A stretch of DNA of 64,000 bases, taken from the NCBI RefSeq assembly GCF_034314085.1, contig NZ_JAVIWI010000001.1:1-64000 (forward strand). The letters are read 5' to 3'. This document shows positions 31,837 to 40,908 of the stretch, piece by piece. The notes below the pieces were generated by a model that had not been told where the DNA came from, made no database searches, and saw nothing but the letters and a program-made list of their open reading frames with translations. The stretch is from Undibacterium sp. 5I1 (lineage in GTDB: Bacteria > Pseudomonadota > Gammaproteobacteria > Burkholderiales > Burkholderiaceae_D). Position 1 is the stretch's first letter. Each line of letters opens with the position of its first letter. The position numbers and the translations under genes are program-made.

Positions 31837-34800
31837 GTGTTCTCCAGACAATCGCTCCTACCTTCCGCCGCCATTCTGTTTTTTAGTCTGACCAGTCAAC
31901 TCGGCCTGGCGCAAACTGCTACTTCAGCCAATCTAGCTAGTCAAACTATGACTGCAAGCAATACCACGGCGAACAACAAAAAAATGATCACTCACGATGT
32001 CTATGCTAATTGGCGCAGCATTCAGGGCGATAAGCTTAGCCGGGACGGGCAGTGGGCAGCGTATGCATTGGTCGCGCAAGAAGGTGATGGCGAGCTAGTC
32101 ATCCGTCATCTTGCCAGTGGACGCGAATGGCGTTACCCGCGCGGTACTGCACCTATCTTCAGCGCAGACGCTCACTATGTTGCATTTGCCATCCAACCCA
32201 CTCGTGCAGAAATCGACAAGGCCAAAAAAGAAAAGAAGAAAGGGGAGGATCTACCGAAACCCGGTTTTGGCGTAATGGATCTAGCAACGGGTAAAGTCGA
32301 GACGCTGAACCGCGTTAAACGTTTTGGTTTTCCAGAAGAAGGCGGCAATTGGCTGGCAGTCTTGCTGGAGGCACCGAAAGACGAGAAAAAAGATAGCAAG
32401 AAAGAATCTGAAAAAGAATCCACAACCGCAAAGCCGGACGATATTCAAGATGGCATATCCGACCAGCAAATGGCTGGCGCTGGCAGCGCATCCGCCAGTG
32501 GCAAAAAGAAAGAGGCAGGCAGCGAGCTACAACTATGGGATTTGACTAGCGGAAAGCACATTAGCTACAAAGACGTAGCGGAGTTTGTCTGGGCAAAAAA
32601 TGGTGGTTTGCTGGCCTATAGTGTGTCAGTAAAAGACGTCGTAAAAACGTCTGAAAAAGCTAGCGATAAGCTAATAGAGAAAGTGACAGAAAAATCAGCA
32701 GAGAAAGTGACAGAAAAAACCAATGAAAAAATAGGCGAAAAAACAGCTGAAAAAATAAATCAAAAAACCGACTCAACAATCGCTAGCAGCACCGACAAAA
32801 TAAAAGAAGCAGAAAAATCCAAAGAAGCCTCTAAGGAGGGCGTGTATTTATTCAGCACCGCCGATAGCAGCACGCAAAGTCTATTAACAGGTGCCGGAAG
32901 CTACAAGCAGTTGAGGTTTGACGACGCAGGTACGCAACTCGCCTTTGTCAGCAACCGTGATCAATTGCTTGCCCTGCGAAATGAAAAATCGAGTGAAAAA
33001 CTCGTTGAAAATACTACGCAAAAAGAAAAAAATAAAGAATCCGACAAAGCCAAAGACCCCGACCCAACAGCCTTCTCGCTGTTCTACTGGAATACCAAAG
33101 ATCAGGCCGCCAGCTTATTAGCCAACGGCGCAACTCCAGGCATGCCAATCGCCTGGTCACCTAGCGAATTTGGTGAGGTCGCTTTCAGCAAAGACGGCGC
33201 ACGGCTGTTTTTCGGCACCGCAGAAGATCCAAAAATAGAACCCAAAGACGCGCCAGAAGCGATGAAAGTCGATCTATGGCATTGGAAAGACCCAGAGCTG
33301 CAATCGATGCAAAAGGTCAAGGCAGAAAAAGAAAAGCAACGCAGCTATCGAGCCGTCGTGCATCTGGCCGACAAGCGTTTTGTGCAGCTGGCGAATAAAA
33401 CTATGCCGGTTGTCATCACCAATGACAATGCCCAGTTTGCGCTGGGTATCAGCGATTTGCCCTATCAGATTTTGCAGTCATGGGATTCTTTATATTACGA
33501 CGCCTATGCATTGGATTTGCAAACTGGCCAAAGTAAGCCCTTAGCAAAAAAATTACGCTTCGAACCCGCTCTGTCATCTGCCGGTAAATATATGCTGGCC
33601 TTTGATGCGGCGACCAGCACCTGGTTTAGCTGGAGTACCGCTGACGGTAGCAAGACCAACCTGACAGGCAAACTTAAAGTCCATTTTGAAGATATTAAAC
33701 AAGACACGCCAGAGCCACGTTCTGCCTACGGCTTTGCAGGTTGGACAGAGAATGACGCCAGCGTTGTTGTGTACGACCAGTTCGATTTATGGGAGATCAA
33801 TCCTGTCACTCATGTCAGCACTAATTTGACTGCTGGTTATGGCCGTAAAAATCATTTGGAACTGCGCTACGTCAGCTTAGATAAAGAACAAAAATTTTTG
33901 CCATCCGACCAAAATTGGGTGCTCGCTACGACCAATGATACTGATCGTTCTAGCGGCTATGTACAACAAAATCCCAAAGGGGGCGAGCCTGTCAAACTGA
34001 TCCATGCGAACAAAATGATCAGTGGTTTATTGAAGGCAAAGCTGGCCGATACTGTCTTATTCACCCAGCAAAGTTTTGAAGAATTCCCTGACCTGTGGGC
34101 CAGCAATTTAAAAATGCAATCACCACAAAAAATCAGCAACGCTAATCCGCAACAAAGCCAATACAACTGGGGTACGCAAGAGTTGATCAGCTATACCACC
34201 GCCGACGGCAAAAAATTAAAAGCCTTGCTTGCCAAGCCAGACAATTTTGACCCGAAGAAAAAATACCCGATGATGGTCTACATCTACGAAAACATGACAG
34301 ACAATTTATACCGCCATGTCCCGCCAGCACCTAGCCAGAATATCAATGTTACTCGCTACGTCAGCAATGGCTATATCGTGTTACGTCCGGATATTGTCTA
34401 CACCACCGGTTACCCGGGTAAGAGCGCGATGAACACTGTATTGCCAGCCATCCAGCAAGTCATTGCCAAAGGCTATGTTGATCCGCAACGTGTCGGCATA
34501 CAAGGCCACAGCTGGGGCGCGTACCAGATTAATTATCTGCTGACGCATACCAACATCTTCCGCGCGGCCGAGGCTGGCGCATCAATGGCAAATATGATCA
34601 GTGGTTACGGCGGCATTCGCTGGGGCACAGGGATGAGCCGCGCTTTTCAGTATGAACGCGGTCAGAGTCGTATCGGCGGCACGCCTTGGGGTGATCAGGC
34701 GAAGTACATCGAAAATTCACCTATCTTTAAAGTCGATAAAGTCCAGACGCCTTACCTGACCATTCACAATGATGAGGATGATGCGGTTCCGTATTACCAA

Positions 34801-35112
34801 GCAATTGAGTTTTTTACAGCGTTGCGACATCTAGGAAAAGAAGCCTACTGGTTCAATTACAACGGTGAAAAACATGGCTTAAGAGAGCGCGACAACATCA
34901 AACATTACACCGTTCACATGGCAGAATTTTTTGACCATTATTTGCTAGGCAGTCCACGCCCAGAATGGATGGATAAACCGGTTCCTTATCTGGAGCGCGG
35001 TAAGCGTGATGTGATGGGATTGTTTAAAACGGCGGAGCAAAAAGAGCAGGAGGCAAAAGCCGATGCCGATGCTAAAGCGAAAACGGCTAAGAAAGAGCCG
35101 GCACTAAACTAG
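31837..35112 (+). CDS. secreted S9 prolyl-oligopeptidase-family peptidase
   Basis: A 1,091-aa protein, long for the family. It starts at a GTG and has a signal peptide (LLPSAAILFFSLTSQLGLAQ). Residues about 50-750 form a beta-propeller; residues about 790-1070 an alpha/beta-hydrolase domain with nucleophile Ser in QGHSWGAYQINY, Asp in HNDEDDAVPYYQ and His in NGEKHGLRERDN. Three propeller loops carry Lys/Glu/Ser/Thr-rich low-complexity insertions, the longest near residues 268-333 built of EK-V/I-x-EK units. A Lys/Ala-rich tail follows the hydrolase. The substrate is unknown. Confidence 0.88.
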   Translation: MFSRQSLLPSAAILFFSLTSQLGLAQTATSANLASQTMTASNTTANNKKMITHDVYANWRSIQGDKLSRDGQWAAYALVAQEGDGELVIRHLASGREWRYPRGTAPIFSADAHYVAFAIQPTRAEIDKAKKEKKKGEDLPKPGFGVMDLATGKVETLNRVKRFGFPEEGGNWLAVLLEAPKDEKKDSKKESEKESTTAKPDDIQDGISDQQMAGAGSASASGKKKEAGSELQLWDLTSGKHISYKDVAEFVWAKNGGLLAYSVSVKDVVKTSEKASDKLIEKVTEKSAEKVTEKTNEKIGEKTAEKINQKTDSTIASSTDKIKEAEKSKEASKEGVYLFSTADSSTQSLLTGAGSYKQLRFDDAGTQLAFVSNRDQLLALRNEKSSEKLVENTTQKEKNKESDKAKDPDPTAFSLFYWNTKDQAASLLANGATPGMPIAWSPSEFGEVAFSKDGARLFFGTAEDPKIEPKDAPEAMKVDLWHWKDPELQSMQKVKAEKEKQRSYRAVVHLADKRFVQLANKTMPVVITNDNAQFALGISDLPYQILQSWDSLYYDAYALDLQTGQSKPLAKKLRFEPALSSAGKYMLAFDAATSTWFSWSTADGSKTNLTGKLKVHFEDIKQDTPEPRSAYGFAGWTENDASVVVYDQFDLWEINPVTHVSTNLTAGYGRKNHLELRYVSLDKEQKFLPSDQNWVLATTNDTDRSSGYVQQNPKGGEPVKLIHANKMISGLLKAKLADTVLFTQQSFEEFPDLWASNLKMQSPQKISNANPQQSQYNWGTQELISYTTADGKKLKALLAKPDNFDPKKKYPMMVYIYENMTDNLYRHVPPAPSQNINVTRYVSNGYIVLRPDIVYTTGYPGKSAMNTVLPAIQQVIAKGYVDPQRVGIQGHSWGAYQINYLLTHTNIFRAAEAGASMANMISGYGGIRWGTGMSRAFQYERGQSRIGGTPWGDQAKYIENSPIFKVDKVQTPYLTIHNDEDDAVPYYQAIEFFTALRHLGKEAYWFNYNGEKHGLRERDNIKHYTVHMAEFFDHYLLGSPRPEWMDKPVPYLERGKRDVMGLFKTAEQKEQEAKADADAKAKTAKKEPALN

Positions 35113-35187
35113 CGTTTTATATCTATTAACTCAGACTTAATCTGATAATAATTGCTAGATGGTTTAAAGTAGTTATTAGTTTGCAAG

Positions 35188-35224
35188 CAAATTGGAAGTG
35201 TCATTCGTATGCGCTTCCAATTTG
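35188..35224. terminator. inverted repeat after the S9 peptidase
   Basis: CAAATTGGAAG (35188-35198) and CTTCCAATTTG (35214-35224) form a perfect 11-bp stem with a 15-nt loop. A T-tract is lacking, so it is only a possible terminator. It also argues against coding starts upstream of 35225. Confidence 0.4.
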
Positions 35225-35270
35225 TTGCCAGAAAATATTTTTTAAAGCAATATACTTCAACCATTTTTCT

Positions 35271-35591
35271 ATGGTCGCTATGTCGATACTCCTTTGGTTA
35301 CTAGTTCCTTCTTGCGCCTTAAGTTTTGCGGCTTCTATTGATTTAAATGAAAGCGATTTGTTTTCGCGAACGGAAAAAATTTTATGGTTCTTTCTCATAT
35401 GCTTTATTCCTTATGCGGGCTTTCTTATGTTTCGGCGTACCTTACAAGCCAAAAACTGGTTACAGCGAAAATCTGATAAAGACGGTGTGCCAGTTCAATG
35501 GGACACAGCAGAAGCTGACTTTCAAGAGCCGAGTAGTTCGTCAGAAATCTATGATAGTTCAGACGGATTTTGGAGTGATGGACACCATTGA
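35271..35591 (+). CDS. small membrane protein, unknown
   Basis: About 106 aa. A signal-like first helix (MSILLWLLVPSCALSFAAS) is followed by a second hydrophobic segment, ILWFFLICFIPYAGFLMFRR, then an acidic Ser-rich tail ending GFWSDGHH. The second segment resembles the N-terminal domain of phospholipase-D-like proteins (PLDc_N) but is too short for firm assignment. Start 35271 or 35280; neither has a clear ribosome site. It lies between the S9 peptidase and another small exported protein. Confidence 0.55.
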   Translation: MVAMSILLWLLVPSCALSFAASIDLNESDLFSRTEKILWFFLICFIPYAGFLMFRRTLQAKNWLQRKSDKDGVPVQWDTAEADFQEPSSSSEIYDSSDGFWSDGHH

Positions 35592-35735
35592 TTTTTTTAC
35601 TGCTTATTTGCGACCGTCGGGTAGTGCATTTTATAAGCGCATGACAGGGTTCGCTTAAGGCTTATTTATCTATAATGAAAATTAAACGTTGTTGGCCATT
35701 AGAGGACGATCAGCGTAAGAGAACTTGACAAAAAA

Positions 35736-36092
35736 ATGATATCAAAAAACCTTATTTTTTTTTTGACACTTCTAATAGGTGTAATTGCTGGATTTGTTTT
35801 AGGTCAGTCGTTTAGAGCGACATATCGAGTGACGCCACCGCATCGTCCATCAAATGTTCCGGTCTCAAGTAGTTGGGAGGGAGGCGAATCTGGTGGTAAT
35901 TGGTTTGACTGCACCCATCAAGTTGATGGGAAATATCGATGTTTAGTTTTTGCTGATACGACTGGCGTGCTGATTTCCGATGGATTGTATACTTTCATGC
36001 CTGAGGACTCGGACGGGCGAATACACCCAGTGCTTCTTAGTTCCGACACCGAAATAAAAGTAAGTGGTTCAAGGCTAATCCGCATTAAGTAA
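35736..36092 (+). CDS. small membrane-anchored protein, unknown
   Basis: A 118-aa protein. An N-terminal anchor (LIFFLTLLIGVIAGFVLGQ) precedes a small exported domain containing WFDCTHQVDGKYRCLVFAD with two Cys that could pair, and ending VSGSRLIRIK. No family is recognised. It is downstream of another small membrane gene on the same strand with about 145 bp between them. Confidence 0.6.
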   Translation: MISKNLIFFLTLLIGVIAGFVLGQSFRATYRVTPPHRPSNVPVSSSWEGGESGGNWFDCTHQVDGKYRCLVFADTTGVLISDGLYTFMPEDSDGRIHPVLLSSDTEIKVSGSRLIRIK

Positions 36093-36288
36093 TTTGTTAA
36101 TTGTGCTCAAGCGGAATCGATGATTGCTATAGCTTGCAAGTTGCCAACATGCCAGCACGAAGCCTTAGGTTAAGTCTGAGTTACATTTTATAAAAATGAT
36201 ACTCATCGAGAAGATGTCAGCTACGTGGTGTATTTAGTAGGTATTAATCCGTGTTCATTTTTCCATGGCAACAGAGCGAACCAAAGAA

Positions 36289-37236
36289 CTACTTCAACAC
36301 AAAGCGCTGCTCTACAACTTCTTTACCCCATTGATTACCGATACACTCCTCCACCAATACAAAGCCAAATTTTTCATAGAGCCGGCGCGCGCTATCCAAT
36401 CCTTGAAATGTCCAGAGGTGTACTTCCGCGAAATTCTGTTTTTTACAAAACGATATCGCTACATTCAAAAGTTGATAACCAACACCTGCGCCACGTAAGT
36501 TATCGTCTACGATAAACCAGCGCAGATGTGCCAAGTTTTGTCCGAGATGCTCTCCATCTATGGCGATTGATCCTGCAATTCGCCCTGAGTCCAGCGCCAC
36601 CCACAGACCGTTCTGCGGGTTAGTTAATCGGGTCATAAATTCTGCAATGCCGGTCGCTACCTGGCTTTCAAAAAATTGCCCGAAGCCGATCAACGATGAG
36701 TAAAAAGATGCATGCATTTCTGTTACCCGACCAATTACGCCGGGTAAATATCCCTGCTTAATTGTAATGCCTTGATTTGATGTTGCTGAGTTACCTAGCC
36801 GGCTATTCTCCAGCGCCGCCGCATAAGTCTGTAAGCCCTGCGATATTGTGCGTTGCTGATAGTCGCTGAGCTGATCGATAGCGCTGGCGACCTGTCGCTG
36901 AGCAAACGTATTGATCGATGCCAAAGTACGTTTGCCTTGTGGAGTTAAATTTAATAGTTTTGCCCGGCCATCATTGTCGCTAATCGTTTCTTTCAATTCG
37001 CCTGCTTCTAATAATTTTCGGATCATCCGGCTAATACTGGATTTCTCTAAATTCAGTACGTCTGCAAGTTGCGCCGCCGTCAGGGTGCGCTCTTCACCGA
37101 TCTCTACCATCGCATGGACTGCGGACGGTTGATAGTTGGTCGCAGCAAGAGTTATTTGCATGAACCCGAGTTCACGCACCATTTTCCTAGACGCTTTACG
37201 AATCGGATCAATATGGGAATGATCAGAATTGGGCAT
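36289..37236 (-). CDS. MarR-family regulator fused to GNAT acetyltransferase
   Basis: A 315-aa two-domain protein. Residues about 10-145 are a MarR winged helix (LTAAQLADVLNLEKSSISR, MIRKLLEAGELKETISDNDG, RAKLLNLTPQGKRTL). Residues about 160-310 are a GNAT domain (MHASFYSSLIGFGQ, LRWFIVDDNLRGAGVGYQLL with the acetyl-CoA loop, YEKFGFVLVEE). Such fusions are known; the acetylated substrate is not. A perfect palindrome at 37257-37273, 20 bp before the ATG, is a likely site for self-repression. No neighbour suggests the inducer. Confidence 0.88.
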   Translation of the reverse strand: MPNSDHSHIDPIRKASRKMVRELGFMQITLAATNYQPSAVHAMVEIGEERTLTAAQLADVLNLEKSSISRMIRKLLEAGELKETISDNDGRAKLLNLTPQGKRTLASINTFAQRQVASAIDQLSDYQQRTISQGLQTYAAALENSRLGNSATSNQGITIKQGYLPGVIGRVTEMHASFYSSLIGFGQFFESQVATGIAEFMTRLTNPQNGLWVALDSGRIAGSIAIDGEHLGQNLAHLRWFIVDDNLRGAGVGYQLLNVAISFCKKQNFAEVHLWTFQGLDSARRLYEKFGFVLVEECIGNQWGKEVVEQRFVLK

Positions 37237-37256
37237 GCTCTCGTCCTAGGATATAA

Positions 37257-37273
37257 AGTTGTATTGTACAACT
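37257..37273. promoter_or_regulatory. candidate MarR operator
   Basis: The palindrome AGTTGTA-TTG-TACAACT has perfect 7-bp arms. It stands 20 bp upstream of the MarR-GNAT start, where a bound dimer would block its promoter. Size and sequence (TTGTA...TACAA) agree with MarR-type operators. Confidence 0.6.
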
Positions 37274-37882
37274 AAATTAGTTGACGTCAGGAAAAGGCAG
37301 AAAAGTCGAAAAGGCCGAAAAAGTAGGGAAGCGATGCCGTCTCATTTTGACGACGGTTACAAAATAGTTTTCAGCTAAAAGTCTCATTTTTGAAAATTTC
37401 GCCGGGTATTTTCAAATAATCCGTCTTGATTGCAACAGCTTTGCTCCGTCAATTTTTACATATCACTATCTGTTTTCCTGCTAAACCGTATTTTTTTACT
37501 TGCCTGTTTCATCGCATTTGATGAAAAACTCCTCTTTAAATTAGTAAAATAATTTACATAAATATAAATTGTGTAAATTATTTTCCGTGCCTATGATGTT
37601 CTTACAGTTTTCTCCCAGCTTAGCGATCACTTGGCATTTTTTAGGTTATCGATCATCAGGCGCATATCAAATGGATTTCAAGTAAGTGAAAACTGGTTCT
37701 GTGCAGATGGGCAGGTTGGTCAGACGGTAGCAAGACGGCGGACTGGTCCTAAGATTTTTGTTGTAATAAGTAATGGGTAATAGGCAATGGGTAATAGGCA
37801 ATAAGCAATAAGCAATTGAATTCATGTTGTTGAAAACAGATTGACGACATTTGATCGTCATCCAACTTTTAGGAAAGCAAAA
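37274..37882. other. long gap between MarR-GNAT and the cyanophycinase-like gene
   Basis: About 600 bp without a convincing gene. It is AT-rich around 37480-37600 and contains a heptanucleotide tandem repeat at 37763-37818. The promoter of the cyanophycinase-like gene must lie here but I cannot place it. A ribosome site AGGAAAG is present at 37871-37877. Confidence 0.5.
37763..37818. repeat. heptanucleotide tandem repeats
   Basis: A run of 7-bp units of the form AATRRGY: AATGGGT, AATAGGC, AATGGGT, AATAGGC, AATAAGC, AATAAGC after an irregular GTAATAAGT. Two 14-bp double units are identical. This resembles the short tandemly repeated heptamers known in cyanobacteria. Any translation on either strand is a by-product. 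Confidence 0.8.
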
Positions 37883-39217
37883 ATGAATAAAATGTTTTTG
37901 GGATTAACGATCAGAATGCTGACTTGTGCCGGCTTATTAGCGACACCTTTTACGACGCATGCCGCCAAGGTTTTTATGATGGGCGGTGCGACAGCAGAAA
38001 CCAATAATGAAATCTATGCCGGATTGCGCGCATCTACCTCGCGCAACTGGACGCCTAACACCAGCATCTATACCAATTGCGTGACTGATTGGAATACGAC
38101 AACTTGCCCGAGAGTTGCCGTCGTCACGGCATCGGCAGATACCGCTGCCTCCGGTGACAACGTGTATAACAATGATGATGCGACGACCGGTGCGCTGAGT
38201 TACATCAAGCTATTCCAAAAGCATGGTTTTGCTCCAAAGCATATCACTGCGCATGCGGATAATTACACCAACGATTCTTATTCTGGCAATGCAGTAGGAA
38301 ACGCTAATATCGCCATCATTAATCAGGCCGACGTGGTGTTTTTTAATGGTGGTGATCAGTCGCGTGCTGCCAGAACTTTTTTAACTAATAGTGGCGCTGA
38401 TACGCCATTGATGGCGGCATTGCGCACTCGTGTCAACAATGGCAGTCTGGTGATTGCAGGTACATCGGCAGGCACCATGATTCAGGCAAATCCTATGATG
38501 GGCGAGGGCGTTGCCTACGGTGTTTTGTACTTCAACGCCAACTTTGCACCTAAGAGTGTTGGCAGCGCGACCGGTTTAAAAGATGACCGCAGCGGTACCA
38601 GTTCACTCGCTTATTTAGAAAATGCCGGCACGATGACAGGCTTTGGATTTTCTGGCACCAATGTCGCAGTCGATACCCATTGCAATGCTCGCGGACGCGT
38701 CGCCCGCTTGCTGGCAGGGATGAGAAATACCTCAAAAACGCAAGGTGTTTGCGTGGATGAGGATACCGCTATTTATCTCAATGGCAGTGCCGCAACGATC
38801 TACGGTTCCAACGGCGTGAGCGTTGCCGATACGGCCAATGCGATCTTCCCAACGGCCTCGTATTTTAAAGTTACCGGCGCACAAATTACCTACCTGACCA
38901 GCGGTGACGCCTATAACTTTTCGACTAAAACAGCGACCAGCAGCAAGAGCCTGATTACACGGCCTTACAATGCAACCTACTATGACTCGGCTGCGATTTT
39001 AGACCCGAACGAGATTACTAAATCATTGACCTGGATCGTAGACAGCACCACGGCTTATAACGTCGGGACTGCACCCAAACCAGTCTATACATCGGGACCA
39101 ACTTACCCGTCCAGCGCGATTGCGTACAAAATTAAGTTCTACAAAGATAGCAATACCAAAGGCTATTACAGCAGCGGAAAATATAGTGCTGTCAGAGTAT
39201 TGGTCGATATTTATTGA
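37883..39217 (+). CDS. secreted cyanophycinase-like S51 peptidase
   Basis: A protein of about 444 aa starting at 37883 behind AGGAAAG. A signal peptide ends near TTHAA. The mature part matches the peptidase S51 family: KVFMMGGATAETNNEIY, then VVFFNGGDQSRAARTF, the nucleophile Ser in IAGTSAGTMIQANPMM, and a following region with FAPKSVGSATGLKDDRSG. Cyanophycinases cut cyanophycin (poly-Asp-Arg); exported versions may use extracellular polymer. No cyanophycin synthetase gene is in the window. Other S51 members cut Asp-dipeptides. It is followed by a strong terminator. Confidence 0.82.
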   Translation: MNKMFLGLTIRMLTCAGLLATPFTTHAAKVFMMGGATAETNNEIYAGLRASTSRNWTPNTSIYTNCVTDWNTTTCPRVAVVTASADTAASGDNVYNNDDATTGALSYIKLFQKHGFAPKHITAHADNYTNDSYSGNAVGNANIAIINQADVVFFNGGDQSRAARTFLTNSGADTPLMAALRTRVNNGSLVIAGTSAGTMIQANPMMGEGVAYGVLYFNANFAPKSVGSATGLKDDRSGTSSLAYLENAGTMTGFGFSGTNVAVDTHCNARGRVARLLAGMRNTSKTQGVCVDEDTAIYLNGSAATIYGSNGVSVADTANAIFPTASYFKVTGAQITYLTSGDAYNFSTKTATSSKSLITRPYNATYYDSAAILDPNEITKSLTWIVDSTTAYNVGTAPKPVYTSGPTYPSSAIAYKIKFYKDSNTKGYYSSGKYSAVRVLVDIY

Positions 39218-39234
39218 ACCTACTACGTTGAATG

Positions 39235-39268
39235 AAAAAGCCGCTGATGTTGAGTCAGCGGCTTTTTT
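39235..39268 (+). terminator. intrinsic terminator after the S51 peptidase gene
   Basis: AAAAAGCCGCTGA pairs with TCAGCGGCTTTTT around a 7-nt loop and runs into a T-tract. It starts 17 nt after the stop codon. Confidence 0.9.
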
Positions 39269-39360
39269 ATTGCTCAATTTCCTCGGTATATTTTGTATAT
39301 CGTTGCAGTATCGTTTATTTAGTGCGAACATCAAATACTGGCTTAATCTCTTATTTTATA

Positions 39361-39729
39361 ATGAAAAGAAAACCTCGAAAGACTATAGTCGTCGTCATTT
39401 TTTTAGGCTTGATCACAGCCGGAATTATGCTGACTCCTTTTGGTTGTTCCGTGATTGGTGGTCGATGGGGGAGCACTTGTGTTTCCCCTCTATGTGATTA
39501 TTTTGGCGATTGTGGTCAGTGGGCTGCGCCAATGATTAATTGCGATACTTTGCCGCTGCAAACATCTAAAGCGCGAGTGCATTTTTTGTTTGGGCGGCCA
39601 TGGCGTGTTAGTGGCAATACTGAATATTGGGCTTTTGAAAAAGTGCCAGTATTTCCGAAAATCACGTATAGCGATGCGCGTGTTAGGCATGTCGCTTGTC
39701 TGAAGACGCCTGAGTTGTCAGTCGAATAG
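39361..39729 (+). CDS. small exported cysteine-containing protein, unknown
   Basis: About 122 aa if started at the ATG at 39361, which begins MKRKPRKTIVVVIFLGLITA, a basic N-terminus plus hydrophobic signal or anchor. The exported part has several Cys (FGCSV, GSTCVSPLCDYFGDCGQW, INCDTL, HVACL) and would suit disulfides. The frame is open to 39232, but that extension overlaps the terminator hairpin, so I reject it. No family is recognised. Confidence 0.55.
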   Translation: MKRKPRKTIVVVIFLGLITAGIMLTPFGCSVIGGRWGSTCVSPLCDYFGDCGQWAAPMINCDTLPLQTSKARVHFLFGRPWRVSGNTEYWAFEKVPVFPKITYSDARVRHVACLKTPELSVE

Positions 39730-39757
39730 ACAGACCAATATTTTTATTAAGGATTTT

Positions 39758-40315
39758 ATGCCCTCCTTCGACCAACTTACGCTACAAACTGAACGTTTAC
39801 TACTGCGTCCATTTAAGTTAGACGATGCTGCCGACTTGCTGTCGATTTTTTCTGATCCGCTTATCACAAAATATGGCATTACTTTGCCATGGACAGAGTT
39901 AGAGACTGCGCAAAAAAGGATACAGCGTGATTTAAAAGAAATGCCTGTGGGTGACAGTTTGTGTTTGGCGATAGTGCGATTATCTGACAATCAATTATTG
40001 GGTGACTGTTCGCTTTTTCATTTCTCTGAACAATGTCGCCGTGCCGAAATTGGTTATGTCTTGAAACATGCAGCCTGGGGGCAGGGCTATATGCAAGAGG
40101 CTTTGCTGGCATTGATTCAGTATGGATTTTCTGAACTTCGGCTCAATCGTATTGAGGCGGATATTGATCCCATGAACCTGGCATCTGCCAGATGTCTGGA
40201 GCGACTTGGCTTTAAGCTGGAGGGCATGTTGCGCGAGCGCTGGATTGTGGCCGGCGTTGTGTCAGATTCGGCTATGTATGGCTTGCTTGCGAGTGACTGG
40301 GCTGCGCGTAGTTAA
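39758..40315 (+). CDS. GNAT N-acetyltransferase, RimJ/RimL type
   Basis: A 185-aa enzyme. The opening LQTERLLLRPFKLDDAADLL is typical of RimJ/RimL-like acetyltransferases; the acetyl-CoA region is RRAEIGYVLKHAAWGQGYMQ followed by EALLALI, and the end contains NRIEADIDPMNLASARCLER LGF, the usual family segment. The substrate, an N-terminal amine or another amine, cannot be told. It has a separate transcription context: a cysteine-rich small gene upstream and repeat R2 copy c downstream. Confidence 0.88.
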   Translation: MPSFDQLTLQTERLLLRPFKLDDAADLLSIFSDPLITKYGITLPWTELETAQKRIQRDLKEMPVGDSLCLAIVRLSDNQLLGDCSLFHFSEQCRRAEIGYVLKHAAWGQGYMQEALLALIQYGFSELRLNRIEADIDPMNLASARCLERLGFKLEGMLRERWIVAGVVSDSAMYGLLASDWAARS

Positions 40316-40372
40316 GCGTTGGAGCTTGCTGATCAAGGCATGAATTCTATAGTGATAGAGTGGTGTTATTTG

Positions 40373-40454
40373 TATACTCCTGCGGTGTATGTATTAGTCG
40401 TCCATATAAAGTTTGGTCAATCAGGCATATTTATGGAAAATTAGGGGGAGTATA
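40373..40454 (-). repeat. dispersed repeat R2, copy c
   Basis: An 82-bp element with left end TATACTCC and right end AGGGGGAGTATA. Its reverse complement aligns with copies b and d (CCCCCTA, ATTTTC, AAAT, GCCT, ATTGACCAA, TATATGGAC). It lies between convergent genes. Confidence 0.8.
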
Positions 40455-40488
40455 TTCATTTCTGACAAGGATAAGATTTATCTCTACG

Positions 40489-40908
40489 TCAGTTTGAGTT
40501 GAAAAACCTTGTCGCATAATATCCTGCCGATCCCGCCGCTGCGCTGACACATGCGCCCCAGATGATGTCGATGACGGTGAGTGTTGGAGACCAGCCTTTT
40601 AAGGTGGCAAGATTGCTGAGGTCGTAGGTGCCGTAGGCAACAATACCCAACAGGCCACTCATCAGTACAGCGGTCAGCCAGCTTTGTTCACGTACGGCTG
40701 GCATGATGGCGAATACCAGCAAGCCAAGCAGATAAACGAGATAAAAAGTGGCAGCCGGAATCATCTTGGGCTCGGCCAGCATCAGCGGGCCGAGTTGAGA
40801 TTGATAAAAGTTCTTGGCTACGATCGTAAGCCAGATAAAATCGAGTACGCAAAATACTACTGCCGCGACCAGATAGGCAACAAGGTAAGTGTTAAACGAT
40901 TTTGTCAT
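40489..40908 (-). CDS. DUF2177 membrane protein
   Basis: A 139-aa integral membrane protein with four predicted helices, beginning YLVAYLVAAVVFCVLDFIWL and containing GIVAYGTYDLSNLATLKGWS followed by VIDIIWGACVSAAAG, both typical of DUF2177. The activity of the family is unknown. It stands alone; the 272 bp to its right hold nothing I recognise. Confidence 0.85.
   Translation of the reverse strand: MTKSFNTYLVAYLVAAVVFCVLDFIWLTIVAKNFYQSQLGPLMLAEPKMIPAATFYLVYLLGLLVFAIMPAVREQSWLTAVLMSGLLGIVAYGTYDLSNLATLKGWSPTLTVIDIIWGACVSAAAGSAGYYATRFFNSN

Noticed and set aside
37667..37861. A 64-codon minus-strand frame rich in LLPITHC units
   Set aside because: It is the translation of the heptanucleotide repeat and has no other support.
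39232..39360. N-terminal extension of the cysteine-containing small protein
   Set aside because: It overlaps the terminator hairpin of the preceding gene; the ATG at 39361 begins a plausible signal sequence.
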